Shown: positions 13,728 to 22,846 of the stretch, piece by piece | Layout: every line of letters starts with the position of its first letter | Position numbering within the stretch: the stretch's first letter is position 1 | Assembly (NCBI RefSeq): GCF_928381705.1 | Contig: NZ_CAKMSR010000017.1 | Span: 1 to 32,199, forward strand | Direction of reading: 5' to 3' | DNA: 32,199 bases | Source: Rothia nasimurium | GTDB lineage: Bacteria > Actinomycetota > Actinomycetes > Actinomycetales > Micrococcaceae | Program-made: the position numbers and the translations under genes | The notes under the pieces: generated by a model | Told to the model about the DNA's origin: nothing | The model's input: only the letters and a program-made list of their open reading frames with translations | The model's database searches: none

Positions 13728-14896
13728 TACAGTGCCCCTTTCTCAATCAGAATCGGTTCAGGGTCAAGGTTGCCTGACCTATCCGACCACCAGTTGTAGT
13801 TCTCAATTTTGTGCCCAGGCTTGAACATCTCAATGTGCAAGTGAGTCGCAAAGTAGTTCTTAGTGCTATACCCAGTGCCACCCTCAATGCCGATAACATC
13901 GCCACGCTCTAGAACCATGCCAGGCTCTGCGTAGTTCTCGTGCAAATGGCAAAACATGAAACCAAATTCAGGCGGATCAACCTGGTACGCCAAGATACAC
14001 CCAGACACCGTTTCGTATTCCACAACACGAAGTTTTGTAGGAGCAACAATCTCTACGCCAGGCGAATAGCCAGCACCAGGAGTAGCTAAGTCAAGACCCC
14101 AGTGAAAACCACCATTGACAGCATCAATCTGACCCGCAGCAGTACGGGCCTCATACCCCGATGTCTTCACGCACCCCGGGCAGGGGTTAGTCCACTCCCC
14201 AGTACCCAAGTCACCATCCCAGGCTTTTGTTCCAACTTGAGAGCACCCCTTGGAATAAGACATCTGCGAGGTGCCCATAATCTTCTTCACGTAATTCTGA
14301 GTCTCAGGATAAGGAGGGATACCACCGAATTGCAGCACAGCACCAGGCCCAGCGTTATAGGCAGCTAGAGCAAGCTCAATCTCCTTCTGAGCATCCCCTC
14401 CAGCCAAGTCACCCATCATCTGGCGCATGTCCTTCATCATGCGCCCCTGAGCGGCAATCGAGGCGAACGGGTCAAAGGGGTCTTCCCCCGGAGCGTAGTG
14501 CTCCCAGGTAGAGGGAATGAACTGCGTCAATCCTTTAGCACCGGCAGGTGAAACAGCGTTAGGGTTCCAATTCGACTCAGCAGCAATCTGAGCGGCAATA
14601 ATCTGAGCCGGAATACCAGACTCTTCCGCCGCCTTATCAACAGCCTCCCGATACTCTTCAGGGACGTTAACCGTAGAGCTATCACCAGAATCAGCAACAA
14701 CCGGGCTCTTGCAGGAACGGGACGACGCCAGCTCAGCGCGGTTAGCCTCCCAGTCGTTATACCCGGCAATGAAGCTCAGAGACATTACCCCAGCCAAGAA
14801 AAGCATCAGAGCCAAAAGCGGTATCAGAATAGGGCCAACAATCTTCAAGAGGACTGCCCGCACAGTCCACTTGGCCCCCTCACGAGCGATACCCAT
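13727..14896 (-). CDS. Bifunctional wall hydrolase: SLT lytic transglycosylase + M23 endopeptidase
   Basis: A transmembrane segment at about residues 20-44 anchors the 389-residue protein outside the membrane. Residues 80-205 are a soluble lytic transglycosylase domain: catalytic Glu107 in AAESNWNPNAVSPAGAKG, then GLTQFIPSTW and AAYNAGPGAV. Residues 260-389 are an M23 LytM-type peptidase: His265 and Asp269 (GGFHWGLDLATPG), HLH at 317-319 and His352/His354 (THLHIEM). Together they cut glycan strands and peptide bridges. This architecture is typical of VirB1/TcpG-like proteins that open the wall for a type IV secretion channel, or of wall-remodelling in Gram-positive elements. Three bases separate it from the upstream membrane-protein gene and it overlaps the next one. 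Confidence 0.9.
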   Translation of the reverse strand: MGIAREGAKWTVRAVLLKIVGPILIPLLALMLFLAGVMSLSFIAGYNDWEANRAELASSRSCKSPVVADSGDSSTVNVPEEYREAVDKAAEESGIPAQIIAAQIAAESNWNPNAVSPAGAKGLTQFIPSTWEHYAPGEDPFDPFASIAAQGRMMKDMRQMMGDLAGGDAQKEIELALAAYNAGPGAVLQFGGIPPYPETQNYVKKIMGTSQMSYSKGCSQVGTKAWDGDLGTGEWTNPCPGCVKTSGYEARTAAGQIDAVNGGFHWGLDLATPGAGYSPGVEIVAPTKLRVVEYETVSGCILAYQVDPPEFGFMFCHLHENYAEPGMVLERGDVIGIEGGTGYSTKNYFATHLHIEMFKPGHKIENYNWWSDRSGNLDPEPILIEKGAL

Positions 14897-14899
14897 GGT

Positions 14900-15256
14900 C
14901 TATAGCCCCAAACTTAGATGGACGAAAGATGCTGGGCGAATAGTCACCTCAGGCTCATCCCCTACTCCACCCATGGCCGATGAGAGCACCAAGAAAAAGC
15001 CCAACACCACCATCACCAAAATCAGCATCAATACAGATACCAAAATACGCCGAGCAAAAGACGCCTCGATCCACGTAGCCGCCCGCTGAAGCAACGACCC
15101 GTTAGCTACTTCTTTGTTCTGAAGTTCCAGCCACAGACGCTTGAAAGCTCCAGAGTGCTGACCTACCTGGGTCTGGTCATCGAGGCTATATAGCTCGTTC
15201 TCATCATGTTTCTTAGAAAAAAGTCTCATACCCCCTTTTGCCCACACCCCACCCAT
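14900..15256 (-). CDS. Small single-pass membrane protein, up to 118 aa
   Basis: First gene of the hydrolase operon. A polar cytosolic N-terminal part (RLFSKKHDENELYSLDDQ) is followed by one transmembrane segment at about residues 72-95 (ILVSVLMLILVMVVLGFFLVL) and a short outer tail. The start is open: ATG 15256 with a distant GGGG, or ATG 15229 with a G-run almost touching it. Cytosolic-N/short-outside topology and coupling to the hydrolase suggest a partner subunit of the same envelope complex. Confidence 0.65.
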   Translation of the reverse strand: MGGVWAKGGMRLFSKKHDENELYSLDDQTQVGQHSGAFKRLWLELQNKEVANGSLLQRAATWIEASFARRILVSVLMLILVMVVLGFFLVLSSAMGGVGDEPEVTIRPASFVHLSLGL

Positions 15257-15376
15257 TTAGTAAGTCGCCCCACACGACCCGACTTACATCAGCAAGCATA
15301 CGAGCCAAAACCACAAGAGCGCCCAACCGCAGGTGGGGCTCACCCTAATCACTATCAACATTAAAGGAACTTCCCC

Positions 15377-15520
15377 ATGCCACTCTGGGCCATCGAACTA
15401 CTGCATTATTTGGCCATTTCAGCAGGCCTCATTGTTCTACTCAACCTCGCCTTATGTGCATATCTCATCACCGATTACCGCAAATACCTCAAGCACCAGG
15501 AAAAACAGCAGAACCTCTAG
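15377..15520 (+). CDS. Small membrane protein, 47 aa
   Basis: ATG preceded by AAAGGAAC at a good distance. One hydrophobic segment (LLHYLAISAGLIVLLNLALC) is followed by a basic tail (DYRKYLKHQEKQQ). It ends nine bases before the subtilase ATG, so the two genes probably share a transcript. No family recognised. Size and topology recall small membrane peptides that assist export, but this is a guess. Confidence 0.55.
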   Translation: MPLWAIELLHYLAISAGLIVLLNLALCAYLITDYRKYLKHQEKQQNL

Positions 15521-15529
15521 GACTACACC

Positions 15530-17776
15530 ATGCCCAAAACTACCCACACCAAAACACTGACCCTCACCGCACTAGCTCTCGCCACTTTCTTCACGGCCCT
15601 CACCCCAGCCACGGCAACTGATACCCCGGCAACCGACCAGGCCATCGAGCAGCTCACCCAAACCGGGGAGTCCGTAGCAGAAGAAACCAACCGGCTCATC
15701 GTCACTCTCAAAGACGAAACCACCAACAAGGACGTCCTGGCCCACGACGCCAGCGCCCTCACCGACACTCTGGACGACGCAGCCCTTGTCAAAGACCAAG
15801 TAGCCGGTGACACCTCTACCATCGTCTTAGAGACAGATACCCTGCTCAACGAGCAAGAGCAGAGTCAAACTATCGCTCAGCTTGAAGCTGACCCGCGCAT
15901 CGAATCAGTCACCCCCGACCGCCTCGTTAAGGCTATCTCAGCAGCCGCAACCACCGAGCCCTACTACCCGCGCCTGTGGGCTTTTGCCACCTCACAAATG
16001 AACGCAGCACCAGCCTGGGCCAGCGGCTACACCGGAGCCGGCCAAACCATCGGCCTCGTCGATACCGGCTACTCCAACCACCCCGACCTACGAGCCCCCA
16101 TCGCCTCCTGGGACTTCGTATCATCCACCGCACTCTCCAATGACGGTAACGGACGAGACTCCGACGCCCGCGACATGGGCAACAACAACGCCAATGCAAA
16201 CTGGCACGGCACCTTTATCTACGGACAGCTAGCAGCCCAAGTTAACAACATTGGAGTAACCGGCATCGCCCACGGAGCAAACATCAACGTCGCACGAGCT
16301 ATGGGCCTGTACGGTTGGGGCTACGAAACCGACATGGCCGACGCCATCGTATGGGAAGCAGGCGGAACCGTCGCCGGAGCACCCACCAACCCAGCACCGG
16401 CCACCGTCATTAACGCCTCCTTCGCCTGGCCCTCAGCCACCTGCACCCCAGCCATGTCCAAGGCCATCAACTACGCCCTGTCCAAAAACATCCCCGTCGT
16501 AGTAGCCGCAGGCAATGACGGTATCAACGCCAATGGCATCACCCCCGCTAACTGCTACCGGGCTATCGTCGTCGGTGCCTCAACCTCCTGGGGAACCTTG
16601 ACCGCCTACTCGAACTGGGGCTCCATGCTAGATGTGGTTGCCCCAGGTGGTACTACCGGCAACGATATTTTCTCAACCACGAACACCGGCTTCTCATCCA
16701 TCGGCTCCCCCACCTACGGCACCAAAAACGGAACCTCGATGGCAGCCCCATACGTCACCGGCACTATCGCCCTGATGAAACAAGCCAACCCCTCCTTGAC
16801 CGTGGAGCAAATCCGCCAGATTCTCACATCCACCGGCAAGAACATGGCAGGGTACAAACTCGTTGATACCGGCGCAGCCGTTGCCCGAGCGGCAGCACTT
16901 GCACCGGCCCCGCAGTACAAGCTAGTTCCTGGATCAGGTATTGAGGCAGCCTACTGGCGCTACGGTGGTAGCTCTGTCTTCGGGGCCCCCACCTCTAACG
17001 AATTCACATCGGCCGGAGGCGTTATTCAGAACTTTGAACGCGGCGTCCTCTACTGGTCAGCTGCTACTGGAGCGCACCCCGTGAACTTCGCCGGGGGTAT
17101 CGGTGCCCGATACGCCGCTGGCGGGTTCGAGCGCGCCTACGGGTTCCCGGTCTTTGCCGAAACTGCTATCACTGGTGGGGCAATGCAGAAGTTCCGTACC
17201 GTCAGCGGCGGCTACACGGCTTTCTACTGGACTCCTACTCACCATCGGACTCATACGGTCTGGGAGAACGGGGCTATCGGTGGCAAGTTCACCCGCGAGG
17301 GCGGCACCGGCACCTACGGATTCCCCAGCGAGGACGAGAGGGCTGTAGCGAATGGGGCCCGTCAGACCTTTGTTCAGGGTAATATCGTCACTCGGTTCTT
17401 CTGGGCTCCTAATACCGGAGTGAATCTGGTCAACGGGCGCGGTGCTATCAACGCTGAATGGGAGAAAGATGGCGGTACAGCCCGTATCGGTTTCCCTGCT
17501 ACCGGTGAGGTTGCAGCTGGTCATGGTGGTGTTACTCAGCTCTTCCGCACTAGCACTGGTGCTGAGACTATCTACACGTGGTCACCTAGTGCTGGTACTC
17601 ATACGTTGAACGGACGCGGTGCTATTTACGCGCATTGGCGGAACACTGGTTTCACTTCGGTGTATGGCTACCCTCTCACAGACGAGGCATACATCGGTAA
17701 CGGCATTTATCAGGTGAAATTCTCATCAGGTCAATCCATCAATTGGTCAGCAGACCGCGGGGTCTGGGTAAGCTAA
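15530..17776 (+). CDS. Secreted subtilisin-like serine protease (S8) with LGFP repeats, 748 aa
   Basis: Signal peptide at 1-30 (TLTALALATFFTALTPATA). Residues 55-130 look like an inhibitor-I9 propeptide (NRLIVTLKDE ... RIESVTPDRLV). Residues 145-455 are the S8 catalytic domain with Asp178 (GLVDTGYSNH), His226 (NWHGTFIYG), oxyanion Asn in VVAAGNDG and Ser403 (NGTSMAAPYVTG). From about 465 to the end there are five LGFP-type repeats of about 50 residues (VFGAPTSNE, AYGFPVFAE, TYGFPSEDE, RIGFPATGE, VYGYPLTDE). These modules bind the actinobacterial cell surface. The protease is exported, self-processed and probably held at the wall, where it could mature or shave surface proteins, including the element's own adhesins. 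Mostly GC-rich codons, well adapted to the host. Confidence 0.93.
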   Translation: MPKTTHTKTLTLTALALATFFTALTPATATDTPATDQAIEQLTQTGESVAEETNRLIVTLKDETTNKDVLAHDASALTDTLDDAALVKDQVAGDTSTIVLETDTLLNEQEQSQTIAQLEADPRIESVTPDRLVKAISAAATTEPYYPRLWAFATSQMNAAPAWASGYTGAGQTIGLVDTGYSNHPDLRAPIASWDFVSSTALSNDGNGRDSDARDMGNNNANANWHGTFIYGQLAAQVNNIGVTGIAHGANINVARAMGLYGWGYETDMADAIVWEAGGTVAGAPTNPAPATVINASFAWPSATCTPAMSKAINYALSKNIPVVVAAGNDGINANGITPANCYRAIVVGASTSWGTLTAYSNWGSMLDVVAPGGTTGNDIFSTTNTGFSSIGSPTYGTKNGTSMAAPYVTGTIALMKQANPSLTVEQIRQILTSTGKNMAGYKLVDTGAAVARAAALAPAPQYKLVPGSGIEAAYWRYGGSSVFGAPTSNEFTSAGGVIQNFERGVLYWSAATGAHPVNFAGGIGARYAAGGFERAYGFPVFAETAITGGAMQKFRTVSGGYTAFYWTPTHHRTHTVWENGAIGGKFTREGGTGTYGFPSEDERAVANGARQTFVQGNIVTRFFWAPNTGVNLVNGRGAINAEWEKDGGTARIGFPATGEVAAGHGGVTQLFRTSTGAETIYTWSPSAGTHTLNGRGAIYAHWRNTGFTSVYGYPLTDEAYIGNGIYQVKFSSGQSINWSADRGVWVS

Positions 17777-17792
17777 CTCCCGCACACAAAAA

Positions 17793-17833
17793 GGTTCGGC
17801 GTCCTCTCTAAACAACAGAGAGGACGCCGAACC
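17793..17833. terminator. Bidirectional terminator between subtilase and sortase genes
   Basis: Perfect 17-bp stem (GGTTCGGCGTCCTCTCT and complement) with a 7-base loop, A-run on the left side, between genes that converge (17776 + and 17862 -). Confidence 0.9.
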
Positions 17834-17861
17834 CCCTTAACAGTAATAAACCTAACCGGGC

Positions 17862-18698
17862 CTAACCGCCAACGGGAACCAGGCCAACCATTAAGTTATC
17901 CGTATACGGGAAAAGAAAAGTATTCCCCTCCCCAGAATCCCCCACAAAAGCCCCTGAGCAGCTCAACAGCCACGCCAGCTCATCGGTATCGTATTGTGCC
18001 CATTCATCCGGCGTCACCTCAGCAGAGCCCCACAGACCTGGGTCAGTCTCAGTTAGCGCCTGCTCAATAGTGTCAATGACAACTACCTGGTACTCACGGG
18101 TAACTCCTGCCTCATCCGTGATATACACATGCGCGCACCTATCAATGTAATGCAGCAGACCCCACCCAGAGAGCCGGTCATTCGGCCAGTCAAGGTTCAC
18201 ATGCCCAGCCAGCACACTCGCCTTACCCTTAGAACCAAGGGGCGCACTCAACGATGAGAGCAACCCACCAGGAGCAGAGGGAATACCAGCCGAAAACAAG
18301 CCAGTCGAAAAATACCCCCTCGCTACACCACCAGCCCCATCAGACAGGGACGGCACCACCCACGAACCGGGCTCAGGGACCACCTCCCCCAGCGCCTCAC
18401 CGGTACACTGCACAGGGGTAGGGGTCAGATTCTTCACCTGCGGAGCCGCCAGCGCACCAACGCCGTCCACCGGCTCAGCCATCAGCCCATAGGCAGGTTC
18501 ATAATATTCCTGGCCGTCCTGTTCAAAGACTTCCCCGCTGGCATCCGGGTGCCGCAGTTGATACGGGGCCACCACCTGCCCATCGGCTACCTTCCAACCG
18601 GATAAGACCGCCCCCAGCACCAAAGACACAACAGCCACAAGCAGTACCGCAAGGATCGCCACAGCCCTAAGACGTGACTTCTTCACCTGGCCCATCAT
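17862..18698 (-). CDS. Sortase-like transpeptidase, class E/F-like, 278 aa
   Basis: Start at the first of two ATGs (18698/18695), preceded by GAAAGGG; longer readings lack a ribosome binding site. A signal-anchor lies at about residues 10-33 (LRAVAILAVLLVAVVSLVLGAVL). The sortase domain covers about 95-278: catalytic His in VLAGHVNLD and Cys in AWLLSCSGAF. In related sortases the third catalytic residue, an Arg, stands shortly after the Cys, often in a Y-R-D-N segment; here it reads PYTDN. Either another Arg serves or activity is altered. Sortases attach proteins to the wall or polymerise pili. The adhesin encoded directly upstream on the same strand carries a GAKTG motif before its membrane anchor and is the obvious candidate substrate. 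Confidence 0.8.
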   Translation of the reverse strand: MMGQVKKSRLRAVAILAVLLVAVVSLVLGAVLSGWKVADGQVVAPYQLRHPDASGEVFEQDGQEYYEPAYGLMAEPVDGVGALAAPQVKNLTPTPVQCTGEALGEVVPEPGSWVVPSLSDGAGGVARGYFSTGLFSAGIPSAPGGLLSSLSAPLGSKGKASVLAGHVNLDWPNDRLSGWGLLHYIDRCAHVYITDEAGVTREYQVVVIDTIEQALTETDPGLWGSAEVTPDEWAQYDTDELAWLLSCSGAFVGDSGEGNTFLFPYTDNLMVGLVPVGG

Positions 18699-18738
18699 CA
18701 CTACCCTTTCACCACAAAAATAGCCCTTAAAACAAGAC

Positions 18739-18816
18739 GTTGGCAGAGAAAGCCCACCGCAGATACCAGGGCACATACACCAAGCCCTAGCGTCTGCATC
18801 ATCTCTCTCTGCCAAC
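18739..18816 (-). promoter_or_regulatory. Structured leader of the sortase gene
   Basis: A 78-base imperfect hairpin about 40 bases before the sortase start: outer stem 18739-18749 / 18806-18816 (GTTGGCAGAGA, 11 bp), then GCAGA / TCTGC and AGGGC / GCCCT inside. Because the adhesin gene ends 165 bases upstream on the same strand, the structure could terminate, protect or attenuate read-through into the sortase. No U-run is present. Confidence 0.45.
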
Positions 18817-18982
18817 GCCAACCCCCTCAATTAACACTCACGACATCATCGAGGGGACTACCCACACCGTCAAGGAGGCACCAGCCCTGATACCAAGAAA
18901 GTCCAATCAAAGAAGGGTACAAATCTTCTCACCTTGACACCAGGGCCATGCCGCCCGTAACGGCAAGGGAATCTATGACATG

Positions 18983-21900
18983 CTAGCTAGCCTTACGACG
19001 CAGCATGAACCAAGCACCGCCACCGGCAGCAGCCAGCAGAAGACCACCACCGGCCAGGGCAGCACCAACAGGAATACCTGCAACAGATGCCTTGCCACCG
19101 GTCTTAGCGCCCTCACCCTTGACCACAGCAGGAGTGCTAGGAGTGGTCACATCAGGGGTGCCGGGGTTCTCAGGAATAACAGGAACAACCGGCTCAGGGG
19201 TGAAAGTCTTCACGGTGTTAGAGGTCAGCTTCTCACCGTTGTAGTTCTCCACAAAGGTGTTCTCAACCTCGCCGGTGCCGATACGCTCAACCTGCATGTA
19301 GACGCTAAAGCCCTGCTCAGTTGCACGGTTAGCCTCTGAGGACATCAGCGCAAGGAATGCGTCGGTTGCCTCGTAGGTGACAACGCCGTTCTCTACCTTC
19401 TGGGTGAAGTACCGGGTGATGTCCTCACCGGCATCGACCTTGGAGCCGTTCTCATCAACGAATGAGTGCTGAGAAATAACCTTGTAGTTACCCTCGTAGG
19501 CGTCCTTTGACTCGTCCCAGTCATCAACAATTGACCAGGACTCGGTCAGGCCAGCGCGGTCAGCAGGCAGAGTTGAAGAGTTCAGCTCGTAGTTAAAGAC
19601 GGTGTTCAGAGCAATTTCAGTACCGTCAATCGAATCCTTGTCACCAACGTTGATAACGACGTCCTTGGTGGGGTTGATTTCCTTGAGCTTGTTAGCAACG
19701 GTTTCAGTCTGGGTGCGGTGGTCGTTAGTGACCTGCCATGCGGTATTCAGGATGTCACCATCGGCGTTTGCGGTCACGGTGTAGGGCAGTACGTGGATGT
19801 ACTTGTAGCCCATCGGCAGAACAACCTTGCCTTCGCCATCGGTCTTCATCATGGAAGAGATGCCTACAGCGCCGCCGTTGGTGAAGCCCTCGACCTCACC
19901 GTTGGTGACGGTGTAGGAGTCGGTGACGTCCTTTGCAGAAGCGAGCTTTACAGCAGCTGATACTGCCTCGGGGGTGGAGGTGTCGGTGTCGCCGGGAACC
20001 TGGTAGACACGTACCTGGGAGGCGTCAATCTCACCATAGCGCTCATCGAAGTCATCCACCATGCCCGAGACCTTGATGGTATCGGCGGTGTTTTCCAGGT
20101 TGGTGGTATCTTCAACCAGCTTGTAGGAGATTACATCCCCTACGGTCACGGTCTTACCCTCGATGTTGGAGCCATCGGTCGCTGAGGTATCAACCTTAGA
20201 CGGGGCGATCACGGGCACGTAGTTGCGGACAACCTTGGTGAGGGTCTTATCCTCGTTGGTCAGCTGGGTTGCCTGGTTAGTGAACTCGCCGGGAGTGGCA
20301 TCCTTCTTCACGTGGCCCAGCAGGGTGATGATGTAGTCCTTACCGACCAGTTCGGCAGGGTTCTTAGCCAAGATGGTCACTTCGCCGGTTTCCAGGTTCC
20401 ATTCAGCGGTGAACTTATCGGCTGAAACCTCATTGCCCTCTGAATCAACGACAGTGAATTCCTTAGTGGGGGCCCACTTGGTCTCATCGTAGTTATCGTA
20501 CTTGCCTAGCTTGCTCACTTCGCTGGTGGTATCTGCAAGGTCAGCAGCTGAAAGGGTCAGCTGGTAGTTCAGCTCCTGACCGGGCAGTACACGGGTGTTA
20601 TCGACCTCTACACCTAAAGAGTTAACCACGGTCTTGTCGGGGTTAATCTTGGGCTCGTAGTAGGTCTTATCAGCGGTGAACTGAAGTTCGTCATTGACGA
20701 TAGCGAAACCGGAGTCGATGAGGGTATCTGCGATACCGTCAAAGAGGCTGGTCTGGTTCACGTGCAGGGTGTAGGTCATGTTCAACTCCAGCGAGCCAGG
20801 ATCCTTAGCGGTAGCAAGAATCTGGTGCCCTGCCTTGCCATTGTGGACGCCGTCCTCGGAGGTGATAGTGAACTGGTCGGTGACGTTGTTACCCTCAGCA
20901 TCGGTTACAGCTACTTCGTTCATGTTCACCGAGACAGGCATGCGGCCATCCTCGGTGAAGTAGATATGATCACCAAGGATGAATGACTCAGGTGCCTGGT
21001 AGCCGGTGGCGTAAGAGATGGTCTGGGTGGTGGTTTCGCCAGCGATAACCTTCTTGCCCTCGTCCTTAGCAACCTTTTCTACTACCGGGATGGGGGCAAA
21101 GAGCTTGGTCAGACCGTAGGAAACAGCGGGGGCTTCAACGGTCTCGCGGGTAGGCTCAGTGGGCTTAGTGGGTACTGAGGGAACCTCTTCCAGAGTCGGA
21201 GGAGTCGGCTCAGTAGGCTTAGAGGGCGCTACCGGGGGCTTCTCTTTAACAATGCACTTTTCAGCCGCAACAGTGGCAGCTTCGTAGATGGAATCTGAGA
21301 GAGAGTCCAACTCACCGATGAAGTAGTCACGGCCCTCAGTAGGTGAGGCTACACCGGAGATACCACGAATATAATTCACCATCCCTGCTTCATCAGAAGA
21401 GAAGTGGAAGGGGTGGTTAGGGTCATTGACTGCCTCATCCCGAATCATCACAGGAATAACATCAGTACCGGAAGCCTCAAGACGATCAGCGACCACCTTA
21501 GCAGCATTGAATGCTTCATCTGAGCCATTGGCCGCGTTAGTCGGTACGTGAATGCCAATCTCACCGTTTTGAGTGTAGGTGTTAGGCGCACCATCGGTTA
21601 GCAGCAAGGCGGTGTCGTACTTAACGCCGGTATCAGCCTGGTGCTTTTCAATAGCAGCCAGGGCAGCTTCCCAGTTGGTGCCCAACGTCTGGTAGTTCAC
21701 CCCGCTCCAGTCGCCCAAGCCCAATGGGGCGTCCTTGGACTGCTTGTCGATGCCGTCAATCCAGGCCAAAGCAGCGGCCTTACCAGCATCGGTGCTGACG
21801 TTGAATACAGCAGAGGGCTGGTTGCCTGCGATGGTGGTGATAGGGCCAACGGGAACTTCGCCGGAGCCGGTGTCCTGGAAGTTCACAGCAGAGTCACGAG

Positions 21901-22669
21901 CAAAGGTGAAGAAGGAGACCTCAGCGCCATCAACCTTAGAAAGACGTTCGACCATCTGCTTGGCCTGGTCTTTCATGGTTGCAGTCTCAGAGGCATCGAA
22001 AGAGCGGGAGAGGTCAAAGGTCATGGCCACACGCGGAGGTGCACATTCACCAGCTTCGATAGCAGCCTTAGCAGCTGCAACCTTGGCGTCGTAGGCTGCC
22101 TTGTCAGTCTTGAACTGAGCCAGTGCGCTCTCGTAGGAGGCAAGGTCTGCCTTGTACTGGGCCAGTTCAGCTTCGTAAGCGGCCTGACGTTCAGCGTTAA
22201 TCTTCTCAGCCTCAGCCTTAGCAACTACAGCAGCCTGATAAGCGGCATCATCTTTCTGGTACTGAGCCAGTTCAGCCTCGTACTTAGCGTCAGCCGCGGC
22301 CTTATCTTCCTTGTACTGGGCAATCTTGGCGGTAATCTCAGCAATCTTGGCCTCAGAGTCAGCAGTGATGGTGTCCAGTGCCGCCTGAACCTCAGCGGTT
22401 GAGCCGGTGGTGATGGTCTTGACCTGGGTTTCTGAGATGTTCAGGCCTGCGTCCTTAGCGGCCGCAACAGCAGCAAGTAGCGCCGAGTTATCGACGGGAA
22501 CTTCGCGGGTGGTGGATTCTGCTTCAGATGCGCTGATAACTGAGCCAAATGAGCCAGTATCGACCGCGTTTGATGCGGGCATGGAGGCAAAAATGGAGGA
22601 TGCAACCAGGCCGGTTGCAACCAGGGCGCCAGACTTGCTGGCTACTACCTTAAAGGATGCTCGTGACAC
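18983..22669 (-). CDS. Antigen I/II-like cell-wall adhesin with von Willebrand A domain, 1228 aa
   Basis: Signal peptide at about 1-36. Residues 95-205 are an Ala-rich coiled coil of YEAELAQYKADLASYE-type units, like the A-repeats of antigen I/II adhesins. Residues 213-470 are a von Willebrand A domain with complete MIDAS: DLSRS, Thr in LGTNWEAA and Asp in LLTDGAPN; cysteines before (GECAPP) and after (AEKC) may clamp it. A Pro-rich stretch (PSKPTEPTPPTLEEVP) follows. Residues 540-1170 are three or more antigen I/II C-type domains (TVVNSLGVEVDNTRVLPGQ; APSKVDTSATDGSNIEGK; KDVVINVGDKDSIDGTEI). The end has GAKTGG, a Gly/Ala-rich membrane segment and RRK: a sortase signal of the LAxTG kind with Gly for Leu. 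GTG start, AAAGGA upstream. Function: a long fibre that binds partner cells or host. The sortase gene follows. Confidence 0.88.
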   Translation of the reverse strand: MSRASFKVVASKSGALVATGLVASSIFASMPASNAVDTGSFGSVISASEAESTTREVPVDNSALLAAVAAAKDAGLNISETQVKTITTGSTAEVQAALDTITADSEAKIAEITAKIAQYKEDKAAADAKYEAELAQYQKDDAAYQAAVVAKAEAEKINAERQAAYEAELAQYKADLASYESALAQFKTDKAAYDAKVAAAKAAIEAGECAPPRVAMTFDLSRSFDASETATMKDQAKQMVERLSKVDGAEVSFFTFARDSAVNFQDTGSGEVPVGPITTIAGNQPSAVFNVSTDAGKAAALAWIDGIDKQSKDAPLGLGDWSGVNYQTLGTNWEAALAAIEKHQADTGVKYDTALLLTDGAPNTYTQNGEIGIHVPTNAANGSDEAFNAAKVVADRLEASGTDVIPVMIRDEAVNDPNHPFHFSSDEAGMVNYIRGISGVASPTEGRDYFIGELDSLSDSIYEAATVAAEKCIVKEKPPVAPSKPTEPTPPTLEEVPSVPTKPTEPTRETVEAPAVSYGLTKLFAPIPVVEKVAKDEGKKVIAGETTTQTISYATGYQAPESFILGDHIYFTEDGRMPVSVNMNEVAVTDAEGNNVTDQFTITSEDGVHNGKAGHQILATAKDPGSLELNMTYTLHVNQTSLFDGIADTLIDSGFAIVNDELQFTADKTYYEPKINPDKTVVNSLGVEVDNTRVLPGQELNYQLTLSAADLADTTSEVSKLGKYDNYDETKWAPTKEFTVVDSEGNEVSADKFTAEWNLETGEVTILAKNPAELVGKDYIITLLGHVKKDATPGEFTNQATQLTNEDKTLTKVVRNYVPVIAPSKVDTSATDGSNIEGKTVTVGDVISYKLVEDTTNLENTADTIKVSGMVDDFDERYGEIDASQVRVYQVPGDTDTSTPEAVSAAVKLASAKDVTDSYTVTNGEVEGFTNGGAVGISSMMKTDGEGKVVLPMGYKYIHVLPYTVTANADGDILNTAWQVTNDHRTQTETVANKLKEINPTKDVVINVGDKDSIDGTEIALNTVFNYELNSSTLPADRAGLTESWSIVDDWDESKDAYEGNYKVISQHSFVDENGSKVDAGEDITRYFTQKVENGVVTYEATDAFLALMSSEANRATEQGFSVYMQVERIGTGEVENTFVENYNGEKLTSNTVKTFTPEPVVPVIPENPGTPDVTTPSTPAVVKGEGAKTGGKASVAGIPVGAALAGGGLLLAAAGGGAWFMLRRKAS

Positions 22670-22846
22670 GTCTTAGGTGTCCTTTCTTCAGATATGTGTG
22701 AATCGAGTGATTCGCGTGGTGTTTGTTTCTTCCCGCCTAGTGGAGAGGCGGTGTTTCCATCACAGATACCCTCAGCTCACTGGTAGGTGAACTAGGTAGG
22801 GACTGCGGAGGTCTATTGAGGGGCCGAGTTATCCCGAATCAGGGGC

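Noticed and set aside
21641..22402. 253-codon plus-strand ORF within the adhesin gene
   Set aside because: It is complementary to the Ala-rich coiled coil and vWA region; the minus-strand frame has clear domains and a signal peptide.
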